From Bacteroidota bacterium (GTDB lineage Bacteria > Bacteroidota > Bacteroidia > B-17B0 > Aurantibacillaceae): a stretch of 64,000 bases of DNA. Below are positions 1-8,639 of this stretch, piece by piece. The stretch's first letter is position 1. Each line of letters opens with the position of its first letter. The DNA is taken from positions 156,484 to 220,483 of the forward strand of contig CAUJCR010000006.1 of the NCBI GenBank assembly GCA_963169355.1. The letters run 5' to 3'. The notes under the pieces are model-generated. The model did not search any database, was not told where the DNA came from, and saw nothing but the letters and a program-made list of their open reading frames with translations. Position numbers and translations under genes: made by a program.

Positions 1-2
1 CA

Positions 3-2870
3 GATATGACTATTCAAGAACTAGAAAATGAACTGATTATTTACTTTACTAATAAACCTGGTTCGAACAATTATTTGAATCAATATAAAGAAGAAGACGT
101 AACTATTCAAGTAGATCCTGCTCATTTTCCAAACGTAGATCGTTTCTACCGTTTCGAAGGATTTAAATTATATCAATTAAAAAACAACTCGATTATTCAA
201 GAAGAGTTAGATGATCCATCAAAAGCTAAGTTAATATTTAATTGCGACGTAGCTAATGGTATCACTCGTATTGTGAATTATGAATACGATGCTATTGTGG
301 GTGGAGATGTACCAAAAGTAAAAGTGGATAAGAACGACATGAGTGATATGGGTGTTAAATCTTCGTTCCGCTTTACAGAAGATGCTTTCTCAACTACGAG
401 TGATAAAAAAGTAATTAATCATAAGGAGTATTACTTCTTCTGTGTGGCTTATGGCTATAACCAATATGGTGAGTATAAGCAAGATCAAGTATTTACAGTT
501 GCTGGTGTTCCAAGTATGGAAGGTCAAAAGAAACCTTATTTAGAGGGTCGTAAGTCTAAAAAAGCAATTGGTGTACCGCATAATCCAGCTTCTGAAAAAG
601 ATGGAACTGTTGCAAATTCAACTTATGGTTATGGTCCTAAAGTAACTCGCTTAGAGGGTCAAGGTAATGGTGGTAATTACTTAGATTTAACTGCTGCATC
701 AGTAAATGATATTTTAGCGAGTAGCACAGGTCGTGCAGATATTATCACTTATGAAAATGGTCGTGGTCCAATTAACATTAAGGTAGTTGACCCATTAAAT
801 GTACCAAATTCAGAATTTACATTAGCTTTTATAAATAGAAACTGGTTCTACAATTCTTCTTTAACAATGGCTCAGATTAATGATACAATTAATTCAGATC
901 CATGTAGAACAGATAACTATCATAAAACTATGCCATATCCTCAGTTATCATTAACCAAAAATGTTACTAAAGGCTATGTTAATATGGATACAACTACTTG
1001 GGTATTAAAAGACTTAAGCACTTCTAAAGAGTATTATCCTTGTAAGTCAATTAAAATAGGAGAAGAATATTACTTTAGTGATTTAGGACTTTCAATTAAT
1101 ATTGGTGGCGGAACAGATGTAGCGGGTGTTTCTCCTAAAGCTAACTCTGCAACAGATAAGATTATACACCAGTCTGATATTATTGGAGCCAATATTTTTT
1201 ATTCAGTTGAAGGTCAAAACTGGTTATCGGGTGTAGCTGATGTGGATGGAGCTTCGGCAGGCGCATTTAACTGGATTCGTTCAGGTAATTATGTAGATGC
1301 AACAGATGGTACCTTAAATGATTATAAAGCAGTTAATGATTCATTAAATAGTTCAGGAACTATTTTTGCAGATGAAGCACAATACTTTGAAAATGTATTA
1401 GGTGGAACTTGGGCTCCTTATGCCTTAGTAGCAACTGCTAAACAAACAAATGATTTTGCAGCACCTGGTTATGCAAATATGACAAGTGCGGCTGGCGTTC
1501 TTCAGAATGTATTTGATTTAAGAACCTTAGCAAGTGTGGATATTGTATTAACTAAAGACAAGAGTAAATGGACCCGTTGTTTAGTTTTAGAACAAAATGG
1601 TGAACCTGCTTCTACATCTACACACGCTACTAAGTTAGAACCAAGAAGAAGAAAATCGGTTGATAAACAAGGTATTGGTTTAGGTGAGCCTGGCTGTAAT
1701 ACTGCAGAAGCTCAGTTGGATACATTTACAACTGGTTTAGGTTGGTTCCCAGGCTACGCAATTAATTTAGAAACTGGTGAGCGATTAAATATTGCCTTTG
1801 GTGAAGATTCGTATCAAACCACTAATAATGGTGATGATATGATGTGGAATCCAACTAATGTAACGTCAACATCTACTTATCCTTACGCATTTGGTGGAAG
1901 ACATTACATTTATGTGTTTGGTAATAATAGAAGTGGATCTACTTATAATAGTCCAAATGCAGCTGCTCCATTTAAAGATAAATTAATTGGTGCTGGACCA
2001 TACAATATGGCTGCATTTACAGATATGGTACATGTGTATAAATGGGCAAATAACACTATTAATACTACAGGAGCTACATCTTCTCAAAAAAATAGTGCAA
2101 ACGTTGTATTAACTAACTTGTGGGCAGATGCTATGTGGACAAGTATGCCAGTAACCATAGATGCAAAATATAACTTTAAACACCCAGAAGATATGTCGTG
2201 TGATGCAAGAGTGGCATTACGTGTTAAGAAAGCATATCGTCCAGGTATGGCATCAAATACATATATTAATGCTTCGGCTTATACAGCAGGTGGTTATGTA
2301 AATCCAAGTACTGCTTTAAACATTAACTATGCACCTACAATACAACCTTTCTATGGAAGTGGTTCAGCTACTATAAATGGCTTCTTATCAGTAGCAACAA
2401 CAAATACACTTTCATCACCAGTAAATAATAACTTTGGATTGTATAAATTCAGCACAAGTGATATTTATACTGAGATAAATAATGCAGAAAAAATGAAATC
2501 TGCTTTAGATTTAATCAACATTGTTCCAAACCCTTATTATGCTTACTCTAAATACGAAACTAATCGTATTGATAATAGAGTAAGAATAACGAACTTACCA
2601 AATAAATGTAGAATAAAAATATTTACCTTAAATGGTACTTTAGTTCGTACATTTAATCGTGATGTAAGTGGACAAGAAGACCTTGAAACTACTGAATCTG
2701 ATTATACCCGCAACAGACGCTTAGCATACCAAGATTGGGATTTGAAAAACCAAAGCGGAATTACAGTGGCTAGCGGATTATATATCATTCATGTAGATGT
2801 ACCAGGTGTAGGTGAGAAAATCTTAAAATGGTTTGGTGTAATGCGCCCTCTAGATTTACAAAGTTATTAA
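3..2870 (+). CDS. Large secreted protein with C-terminal T9SS-type sorting domain (5' partial)
   Basis: The frame is open to the left edge and the first in-window ATG (base 6) is not followed by a signal peptide, so this is very probably the C-terminal 950-odd residues of a longer extracellular protein. The body is rich in Asn, Thr, Ser, Gly and Tyr, as in Bacteroidota surface proteins. The last ~90 residues contain IVPNPYYAYSKYE, then RVRITNLPNKCRIKIFTLNGTLVRTF and a final GLYIIHVDVPG stretch. This is the layout of a FlgD-like/type A T9SS sorting domain. A PorV/PorQ-family gene follows 29 bases later in the same direction, so the two are probably co-transcribed. I do not recognise a catalytic domain. 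Secretion by T9SS is inferred from the tail, and the specific function is unknown. Confidence 0.75.
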   Translation, partial: DMTIQELENELIIYFTNKPGSNNYLNQYKEEDVTIQVDPAHFPNVDRFYRFEGFKLYQLKNNSIIQEELDDPSKAKLIFNCDVANGITRIVNYEYDAIVGGDVPKVKVDKNDMSDMGVKSSFRFTEDAFSTTSDKKVINHKEYYFFCVAYGYNQYGEYKQDQVFTVAGVPSMEGQKKPYLEGRKSKKAIGVPHNPASEKDGTVANSTYGYGPKVTRLEGQGNGGNYLDLTAASVNDILASSTGRADIITYENGRGPINIKVVDPLNVPNSEFTLAFINRNWFYNSSLTMAQINDTINSDPCRTDNYHKTMPYPQLSLTKNVTKGYVNMDTTTWVLKDLSTSKEYYPCKSIKIGEEYYFSDLGLSINIGGGTDVAGVSPKANSATDKIIHQSDIIGANIFYSVEGQNWLSGVADVDGASAGAFNWIRSGNYVDATDGTLNDYKAVNDSLNSSGTIFADEAQYFENVLGGTWAPYALVATAKQTNDFAAPGYANMTSAAGVLQNVFDLRTLASVDIVLTKDKSKWTRCLVLEQNGEPASTSTHATKLEPRRRKSVDKQGIGLGEPGCNTAEAQLDTFTTGLGWFPGYAINLETGERLNIAFGEDSYQTTNNGDDMMWNPTNVTSTSTYPYAFGGRHYIYVFGNNRSGSTYNSPNAAAPFKDKLIGAGPYNMAAFTDMVHVYKWANNTINTTGATSSQKNSANVVLTNLWADAMWTSMPVTIDAKYNFKHPEDMSCDARVALRVKKAYRPGMASNTYINASAYTAGGYVNPSTALNINYAPTIQPFYGSGSATINGFLSVATTNTLSSPVNNNFGLYKFSTSDIYTEINNAEKMKSALDLINIVPNPYYAYSKYETNRIDNRVRITNLPNKCRIKIFTLNGTLVRTFNRDVSGQEDLETTESDYTRNRRLAYQDWDLKNQSGITVASGLYIIHVDVPGVGEKILKWFGVMRPLDLQSY

Positions 2871-2899
2871 TCGTTTAATTGAATTAAATACAACAAGAT

Positions 2900-3991
2900 A
2901 TGAAGTCGTTTTTAAAAGTATCATTAAGTGCAGTGTTAACTGGAGGGCTTTTAGCCACAGGTTTTCAAGCTCAAGCTGGAAATCCTGAGCGTGCTGGTCA
3001 AGCAGGAGCAACACAACTTTTAATAAACCCTTATGCTCGTTCTGCTGGATGGGCAGCCGCTAACGGAGCATTTTCAAGAGGCTTAGAGTCTCAATATACT
3101 AACGTGGCTGGTATTGCTTATACTAAGCGCACAGAGGTAATGTTTATGCGTTCGGCTTGGTTGGTAGGAACAGGTATTAATATTAATGCTTTTGGGGTGT
3201 CTCAGCGTGTGGGAGAAACTGGCGCTATAGGCTTAGGTATTACGTCTATTAATGCTGGAAAAATTGAGCGTACTACCGAAGACCAACCAGAAGGAGGTTT
3301 AGGGACTTTTACACCTCGTTTTACTAATATTGCTTTATCGTATGCTAAATGCTTTTCTGATAATATTTATGGTGGTATTACCGTAAGAGCTATTTCAGAA
3401 GGAATTGATAACGTAAAAGCCCAAGGTGTTTCAATTGATGCAGGCGTACAATATCATACTGGAAAGCAAGAACAAATGCACTTAGGCGTAGCTTTAAAAA
3501 ACATCGGACCTAAAATGCAATATAAGGGTGATGGTCTTTCTACTCAAGGAACTGTTACTAATGCGTATGGTAACGAATATCAATTAACATTAAACAATCG
3601 TTCAGGAGCTTTTGAATTACCAGCGCTTTTAAATATATCTTTAGGATATGATTTGTATTTCTTAAAAGATACAGCTGGAAAAGCAGATAAAACGCACCGC
3701 GTTACTGTAGCAGGTAATTATACCTCAAACTCATTTACTAAAGATAACTATATGTTTGGTTTAGAGTACGGTTGGAGAAATATTGTGATGGTACGCGGAG
3801 GTTTAACTGTAGAAAAAGGTATTTTTAAAGGTGAAGGAAACCGCACAACAGCATTTACTGGTCCTTCTTGCGGTGCTACCGTAGAAATTCCATTTACAGA
3901 GAAAAAATCAACTGTAGCAGTTGATTATTCTTACCGATTCACAAATCCATTTGGTGGTGTACACACATTTGGATTACGTGTGAACTTGTAA
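2900..3991 (+). CDS. PorV/PorQ-family outer-membrane beta-barrel protein
   Basis: A 363-residue protein with a clear signal peptide (MKSFLKVSLSAVLTGGLLAT, cleavage near AQA-GN). It continues with a segment (AGATQLLINPYARSAGWAAA) typical of the PorV/PorQ family, whose members start with a mean-looking 'G...LLIP.ARS.GMG.A' block, and ends on an aromatic/hydrophobic beta-strand (HTFGLRVNL). PorV family members are outer-membrane barrels of the type IX secretion system: PorV shuttles cargo to the attachment complex and PorQ is related. The gene follows a large secreted protein with a T9SS-like tail, which fits that role. Whether it is PorV itself or a paralogue paired with its upstream neighbour cannot be told from sequence alone, so no symbol is given. 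Confidence 0.8.
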   Translation: MKSFLKVSLSAVLTGGLLATGFQAQAGNPERAGQAGATQLLINPYARSAGWAAANGAFSRGLESQYTNVAGIAYTKRTEVMFMRSAWLVGTGININAFGVSQRVGETGAIGLGITSINAGKIERTTEDQPEGGLGTFTPRFTNIALSYAKCFSDNIYGGITVRAISEGIDNVKAQGVSIDAGVQYHTGKQEQMHLGVALKNIGPKMQYKGDGLSTQGTVTNAYGNEYQLTLNNRSGAFELPALLNISLGYDLYFLKDTAGKADKTHRVTVAGNYTSNSFTKDNYMFGLEYGWRNIVMVRGGLTVEKGIFKGEGNRTTAFTGPSCGATVEIPFTEKKSTVAVDYSYRFTNPFGGVHTFGLRVNL

Positions 3992-4016
3992 AATCAAAAT
4001 AAATTATATATCTTTG
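3986..4016 (+). promoter_or_regulatory. Putative Bacteroidota-type promoter for greA
   Basis: TTG at 3986-3988 lies about 20 bases before TATCTTTG (4009-4016), a match to the phylum's TAnnTTTG -7 element. The start of transcription would fall near 4022, just before the hairpin at 4024-4049, so the same hairpin may be both the terminator of the upstream gene and the 5' leader structure of the greA mRNA. Confidence 0.45.
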
Positions 4017-4023
4017 CTTTATT

Positions 4024-4054
4024 GAATCCCGAAAACACTTTCGGGATTCTTTTT
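4024..4054 (+). terminator. Rho-independent terminator after the PorV/PorQ gene
   Basis: Perfect 11-bp stem GAATCCCGAAA / TTTCGGGATTC with an ACAC loop, followed by a T-run. It lies 33 bases after the upstream stop codon and 27 bases before greA. Confidence 0.85.
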
Positions 4055-4076
4055 ATTTTATTAAATTTTTAATACA

Positions 4077-4550
4077 ATGGCTACAGTTGCTTATTACACC
4101 GAAGAAGGCTTGCAAAAATTAAAAGATGAGTTGCAACAGTTAAAAACAGTTGAACGCAAAAGCGTCATTAAACAGATTGCCGAAGCTCGTGATAAAGGCG
4201 ATTTATCAGAAAATGCTGAATACGATGCTGCTAAAGAAGCTCAAGGCATCTTAGAATTAAAAATTGCTAAACTAGAAGAGATAGTTGCCAATGCTCGTAT
4301 TATTGATAGTTCAAAATTAGACACCTCTAAAGTGAGCATCTTAACTACGGTGCGTATAAAGAATTTGAAAGTAAATAAGGAGATGACTTATACATTAGTA
4401 GCCGAAAACGAAGCAGATTTAAAAACAGGTAAAATATCTGTGGATTCGCCTATTGGAAAAGGGTTACTTGGTAAAAGTGTAGGCGACAAAGTAGATGTTA
4501 CAGTGCCTGCAGGCGTTATTCCATTTGAAATTATAGAAATTACCATTTAA
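4077..4550 (+). CDS. greA: Transcription elongation factor GreA
   Basis: A 157-residue protein of the usual GreA length. The N-terminal half is the charged coiled coil that enters the RNA polymerase secondary channel (YYTEEGLQKLKDELQQLKTVER, then DKGDLSENAEYDAAKEAQ with the acidic tip DLSENAEYDAAK). The C-terminal half is the FKBP-like domain (ISVDSPIGKGLLGKSVGDKVDVTVPAG). GreA rescues backtracked polymerase by stimulating transcript cleavage. The stop codon is one base before the ATG of the HIT gene, so the two are translationally close and almost certainly one transcript. Confidence 0.97.
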   Translation: MATVAYYTEEGLQKLKDELQQLKTVERKSVIKQIAEARDKGDLSENAEYDAAKEAQGILELKIAKLEEIVANARIIDSSKLDTSKVSILTTVRIKNLKVNKEMTYTLVAENEADLKTGKISVDSPIGKGLLGKSVGDKVDVTVPAGVIPFEIIEITI

Positions 4551-4551
4551 T

Positions 4552-4947
4552 ATGGCAAGTATATTTTCAAAAATTATTGCTGGCGAGATACCATGCTATA
4601 AAATTGCCGAAAACGAAAACTATTTAGCTTTTTTAGACATCTTTCCGCTTCGTAAGGGACATACGCTAGTTATCCCTAAAAAGGAAATAGATTATATTTT
4701 TGACTTAGATAATGAAACTTACCTAGGCTTAATGAGTTTTTCTAAAACAGTTGCTGAAGCTATTAAGAAAGCAATTCCGTGTCAGCGCATCTCAATGGGT
4801 GTATTTGGTCTTGAAGTGCCTCACGCACATGTTCATTTAATACCAATGAATACAATGAATGACGTGAATTTTGATAACGAGAAATTAAAATTATCAAAAG
4901 AGGAATTTGAGCAAATTGCTGCTCAAATCCGTCAATACTTATCGTAA
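4552..4947 (+). CDS. HIT-family (histidine triad) nucleotide-binding hydrolase
   Basis: A 131-residue protein beginning ASIFSKIIAGEIPCYKIAENENYLAFLDIFPLRKGHTLVIPKK, the standard HINT/HIT opening. The catalytic histidine triad is seen as HAHVHLIP (His91, His93, His95). HIT proteins hydrolyse nucleotide phosphoramidates and related nucleotide esters; the physiological substrate here is not known. The start codon comes one base after the greA stop, an arrangement common in Bacteroidota. Confidence 0.95.
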   Translation: MASIFSKIIAGEIPCYKIAENENYLAFLDIFPLRKGHTLVIPKKEIDYIFDLDNETYLGLMSFSKTVAEAIKKAIPCQRISMGVFGLEVPHAHVHLIPMNTMNDVNFDNEKLKLSKEEFEQIAAQIRQYLS

Positions 4948-4981
4948 TAGTAGCGTGATTTAAGCGCTTATTTTATGATTT

Positions 4982-5017
4982 TTTGAGGCTGTTCCGTTAA
5001 TAAAACACGTATATTTG
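4982..5017 (+). promoter_or_regulatory. Putative promoter for yidC
   Basis: TATATTTG at 5010-5017 matches the TAnnTTTG -7 element and lies 20 bases before the chosen yidC ATG. A TTTG at 4982-4985 is 24 bases upstream, which is longer than the usual 19, so the -33 part is uncertain. Confidence 0.5.
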
Positions 5018-5037
5018 CAACCTAAATTTTGAACCTT

Positions 5038-6930
5038 ATGGATAAGAACTCATTTATTGGATTAGGATTAATTGCCACTATACTCATTGTATGGTTGTCG
5101 TTGTCTGGTCCAAGTAAAGAACAAATCGCTCGAAATAAGCATATCAAAGATTCGGTGGAGCAGGCAATGAAAGCTGAAGAATTGGCTCAAAAAGTAAAAG
5201 AACAAAAAGCAAAACAAGCTAAATTATTGGAGGCAAATAACAACATGCCTCTTAGCGATTCTTTATTGTCAATTCAAAAACAAAACCAATATAAAGACTT
5301 TGCAATAGCAACAAGCGGAACGAAAGAATTGGTTACACTTGAGAACGAAAATATTAAAGTGTATATTTCAACTAAAGGCGCAGCGGTACAAAAGGTAGAA
5401 TTAAAAAACTATCACCGCTATGCTCAGAATGAAAATTTAGTATTGTTTGATAGCGATTCCTCTTATCAGAATATTGAATTTGATGCGTATAATACCTTAC
5501 GTTTTAATACAGATAGTTTTTATTTTAAACCCTCATCTTTAACCGAAACAGTAACGGGTGCAAATAGTAAAACAATTAGTTTAAAGCTTCTAACATCAAA
5601 TCCATCTAGCTATATCGAGTATGTTTATACTTTAAAAGGTAATGATTATATGCTCGATTTTGATATCAACTTTGTTGGAATGCAAAGTATCATTACGCCA
5701 AAAAATAATCGAATTACTTTAAATTGGGTTCAAGCGTTGCCGTCTCAAGAAAAGCATATTACTAAGGAAAGAGAGGCGGCAACAGTTTACTATAATCAAA
5801 CAAAGGAAGGTGTAGATTATATAAACCCTCATACATTTGAAGAAAAAAACTTAAATGAAGACAACATAAAATGGCTTTGTTTTAAACAACAATTTTTTAA
5901 CTCTACATTAATTGCCGATTCTGAATTTCAAAAGGAGGGAAGCGTAATAGTAACAAGTCAAAATGATAAATCAATTAAGTATGTAAAATCAATACAGGCT
6001 CAATTAAGTATTCCATTTAATCATTCATCTTCCGAAAAATTTGGAATGGCTTATTACTTTGGCCCTACACAATATTCGGTATTAAAGAATTATGACTTAG
6101 ATATAGAAAAAATTATACCATTAGGTTGGAGTATCTTTAGTTACATAAATAAATGGATGATTATTCCTTTATTCGATTTATTCTCTGGATTAAATAGCGG
6201 AATTGTTATTTTAATAATTACATTAATTATTAAAACACTTTTATTTCCAGTGGCCTACAAAACTTATATGAGTAGTGCTAAGATGCGTGTTTTAAAACCT
6301 GAAATAGAAGAAATTAATAAAAAATATGAGAAAAACGATAATCCAATGGCAAAGCAACAAGAGCAAATGTCGTTGTATCGTAGAGCAGGAGCAAATCCAC
6401 TTTCAGGATGTTTACCAATGTTGTTGCAGTTTCCTATTTTAATTGCTTTATTCGGATTTTTTCCAGCTGCTATTGAGTTAAGACAAAAACCATTTTTATG
6501 GGCAGATGACTTATCTACTTACGATTCTATCTACGATTTCGGTTTTAATATTTGGGGATATGGAGATCACATCAGTTTATTTGCTTTGTTAATGTTTATC
6601 TCTACCATTATTTACACATGGATGAGCCAAGAGATGTTACAACCTCAGCAAACACAACAAATGCCAGGTATGAAGTATATGATGTATTTAATGCCTGTTA
6701 TCTTTTTGGCTGTAATGAATAGCTATGCGGCTGGTTTAAGTTGGTATTACTTTTTAGCTAACATTATTACTTTTGCTCAAACGTGGATAATGCGTAAAGT
6801 AATTGATGATAACAAAATACGCGAACAGCTTTTAGCTAACATGAAAAAACCTGAGAAAAAATCGGCATTCCAACAAAAATTAGAGGAAATGGCCAAGCAA
6901 CAACAAGCCTTACAAAAAGGGAAAAAATAA
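5038..6930 (+). CDS. yidC: Membrane protein insertase YidC
   Basis: Inserts and folds inner-membrane proteins with or beside SecYEG. The ATG at 5038 (MDKNSFIGLGLIATILIVWL) is preferred over an in-frame TTG three codons upstream, because YidC classically starts with a short MD(R/K)NS segment followed at once by the first membrane helix. Residues ~60-350 form the periplasmic beta-supersandwich domain. The conserved C-terminal five-helix insertase core begins near GWSIFSYINKWMIIPLFDLFSG, and includes TLLFPVAYKTYMSSAKMRVLKPEIEEI and PLSGCLPMLLQFPILIALFGFF. The tail is basic and Gln-rich (KKSAFQQKLEEMAKQQQALQKGKK), as in many Bacteroidota. Length, about 630 residues, is normal for the phylum. A terminator follows directly. 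Confidence 0.97.
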   Translation: MDKNSFIGLGLIATILIVWLSLSGPSKEQIARNKHIKDSVEQAMKAEELAQKVKEQKAKQAKLLEANNNMPLSDSLLSIQKQNQYKDFAIATSGTKELVTLENENIKVYISTKGAAVQKVELKNYHRYAQNENLVLFDSDSSYQNIEFDAYNTLRFNTDSFYFKPSSLTETVTGANSKTISLKLLTSNPSSYIEYVYTLKGNDYMLDFDINFVGMQSIITPKNNRITLNWVQALPSQEKHITKEREAATVYYNQTKEGVDYINPHTFEEKNLNEDNIKWLCFKQQFFNSTLIADSEFQKEGSVIVTSQNDKSIKYVKSIQAQLSIPFNHSSSEKFGMAYYFGPTQYSVLKNYDLDIEKIIPLGWSIFSYINKWMIIPLFDLFSGLNSGIVILIITLIIKTLLFPVAYKTYMSSAKMRVLKPEIEEINKKYEKNDNPMAKQQEQMSLYRRAGANPLSGCLPMLLQFPILIALFGFFPAAIELRQKPFLWADDLSTYDSIYDFGFNIWGYGDHISLFALLMFISTIIYTWMSQEMLQPQQTQQMPGMKYMMYLMPVIFLAVMNSYAAGLSWYYFLANIITFAQTWIMRKVIDDNKIREQLLANMKKPEKKSAFQQKLEEMAKQQQALQKGKK

Positions 6931-6932
6931 CT

Positions 6933-6965
6933 AAAAAAGCGGTTCATTTGAGCCGCTTTTTTTAT
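6933..6965 (+). terminator. Rho-independent terminator after yidC
   Basis: Stem GCGGTTC / GAGCCGC (one G-T pair) around ATTT, flanked by an A-run and followed by a run of seven T. It lies immediately after the yidC stop codon. Confidence 0.85.
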
Positions 6966-7075
6966 TCAATCATTTCTTGTTATTTAGACTTAATTTAAAT
7001 AGTAAAAAATAGACTGAATGCTTGATGATTTAAGTAAAAATGGCTAAAATTACATCAGATATTTAATGAATTATC

Positions 7076-7450
7076 ATGAACACTCCATCCTCTCCAATTG
7101 ACTATTTACCAATAGTCATTATGTTTCTTATTGCATTAGGTTTTGTTGTTGTAACAATGATTGCATCACATAATTTAGGTCCTAAGCGAAAAACAAAGAT
7201 TAAATTAGATTCATTTGAATGTGGTATCGAATCACAAGGAAATGCCCGTATTCCCTTTGCTGTAAAATATTTTTTAGTGGCTATTTTATTTGTGTTATTC
7301 GATATCGAGGTTATTTTTATGTACCCTTGGGCTGTAAATTTTAAGGAGTTAGGTATGCTAGGTGTTATTGAAGTGTTTTCGTTTATTGCCTTATTGTTAG
7401 TAGGATTTTACTACATGATATCTAAAAAAGCCCTTAAATGGGAAGACTAA
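7076..7450 (+). CDS. nuoA: NADH-quinone oxidoreductase subunit A
   Basis: First gene of the complex I operon; a 124-residue inner-membrane subunit with three predicted helices. Diagnostic segments are NLGPKRKTKIKLDSFECGIE, with the loop cysteine that moves near the quinone site, and VKYFLVAILFVLFDIEVIFMYPWAV. NuoA helps hold the first membrane helices around the quinone chamber with NuoH, NuoJ and NuoK. About 145 bases separate it from yidC and its terminator, so the operon has its own promoter. I see only a weak TAAAATTA-like box around 7048 and do not annotate it. Confidence 0.97.
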   Translation: MNTPSSPIDYLPIVIMFLIALGFVVVTMIASHNLGPKRKTKIKLDSFECGIESQGNARIPFAVKYFLVAILFVLFDIEVIFMYPWAVNFKELGMLGVIEVFSFIALLLVGFYYMISKKALKWED

Positions 7451-7505
7451 GAAAACCTATGTCTTTATAAGACTTTAAGGTGTTAATATTAAAAATTTTA
7501 AAATA

Positions 7506-8069
7506 ATGTCAAAACAAATTACAAAACGTACAAAAGTAGAAATGGCTAAGAGTCCGCAAGGTATTGAAGGACCTGGTTTTTTTGCTACTAAAATGGAAGA
7601 AGTAATTGGCTTAGCACGTGCCAATTCATTATGGCCTTTGCCTTTTGCTACATCTTGCTGTGGAATTGAGTTTATGGCTACAATGGCTTCTCATTACGAC
7701 TTAGGACGTTTTGGTGCAGAGCGTTTAAGTTTCTCGCCTCGTCAAGCAGATATGTTAATGGTGATGGGAACTATTGCTAAAAAAATGGGACCTACCTTAC
7801 GCCAAGTGTATGAACAAATGGCGGAGCCACGTTGGGTACTTGCTGTTGGAGCTTGTGCAACAAGTGGTGGTATTTTCGATTCGTATTCTGTTTTACAAGG
7901 TATTGATCGCATCATTCCTGTTGATGTTTACGTGCCAGGCTGTCCTCCACGTCCTGAACAAATATTAGAGGGCGTTTTAAAAATACAAGAGTTAGCTAAA
8001 AACGAATCATTGCGTCGTAGAAACTCACCAGAGTATAAAAAATTATTAGCTAGTTACGGAATAGAATAA
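7506..8069 (+). CDS. nuoB: NADH-quinone oxidoreductase subunit B (cluster N2)
   Basis: A 187-residue peripheral-arm subunit carrying the terminal [4Fe-4S] cluster N2. All four ligands are visible: the tandem Cys51-Cys52 (ATSCCGIEF), Cys117 (VGACATSGG) and Cys146 (VPGCPPRPEQ). It passes electrons to quinone at the interface with NuoD and NuoH. Length is normal. The ATG at 7506 lies 55 bases after nuoA. An internal out-of-frame open frame at 7774-7968 is a shadow. Confidence 0.98.
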   Translation: MSKQITKRTKVEMAKSPQGIEGPGFFATKMEEVIGLARANSLWPLPFATSCCGIEFMATMASHYDLGRFGAERLSFSPRQADMLMVMGTIAKKMGPTLRQVYEQMAEPRWVLAVGACATSGGIFDSYSVLQGIDRIIPVDVYVPGCPPRPEQILEGVLKIQELAKNESLRRRNSPEYKKLLASYGIE

Positions 8070-8093
8070 GTTAGGTAAATCAATCACATTAAA

Positions 8094-8588
8094 ATGGAAT
8101 TATTAAACATAGTAAATGAAAAGCTAAATGCACAATTTCCTGGGGCTGTACTCACCGCAGAGATGTTGTATGATTTTCCAGTATTTGTAATTAGCAAAGA
8201 TAAAATTCATGACGTACTAAAATTCTTAAAAGAAGATGAAGCATTAAATTTTCATTTTCTAACAGATTTAACGGGTATGCAAACACCAGACGAGAAACAA
8301 TTAGGCGTTATTTATCATTTGCATAACATGCCAAAAAATTATCGTATTCGTGTAAAAACTTTTATGGATATTAATAAGCCAGAAATACCAACTGTTACAA
8401 ATTTATGGTTAACGGCTAATTGGATGGAAAGAGAAACCTATGATTTTTTTGGTGTAAAATTCTTAGGACATCCAAATTTAAAACGCATTTTAAATGTTGA
8501 TGAAATGAACATCTTCCCATTAAGAAAAGAATATCCAATGGAAGATCAAACACGCGAAGATAAGGACGATACCATGTTTGGTAGATAA
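8094..8588 (+). CDS. nuoC: NADH-quinone oxidoreductase subunit C
   Basis: A 164-residue 30-kDa-type subunit of the peripheral arm. The family signature is TNLWLTANWMERETYDFFGVKFLGHPNLKRILNVDEM followed by FPLRKEYPM, which is the usual end of NuoC. It stands alone here rather than fused to NuoD as in enterobacteria. It starts 24 bases after nuoB and carries no cofactor of its own. Confidence 0.97.
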   Translation: MELLNIVNEKLNAQFPGAVLTAEMLYDFPVFVISKDKIHDVLKFLKEDEALNFHFLTDLTGMQTPDEKQLGVIYHLHNMPKNYRIRVKTFMDINKPEIPTVTNLWLTANWMERETYDFFGVKFLGHPNLKRILNVDEMNIFPLRKEYPMEDQTREDKDDTMFGR

Positions 8589-8639
8589 TAACAAAACAAC
8601 TGATTGAAATTTTAGACGCATTAAATCTTAAATTAAAGC

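Noticed and set aside
5029..5037. TTG start three codons upstream of the yidC ATG.
   Set aside because: The ATG at 5038 gives the usual MDKNS YidC N-terminus, and the TTG adds nothing conserved.
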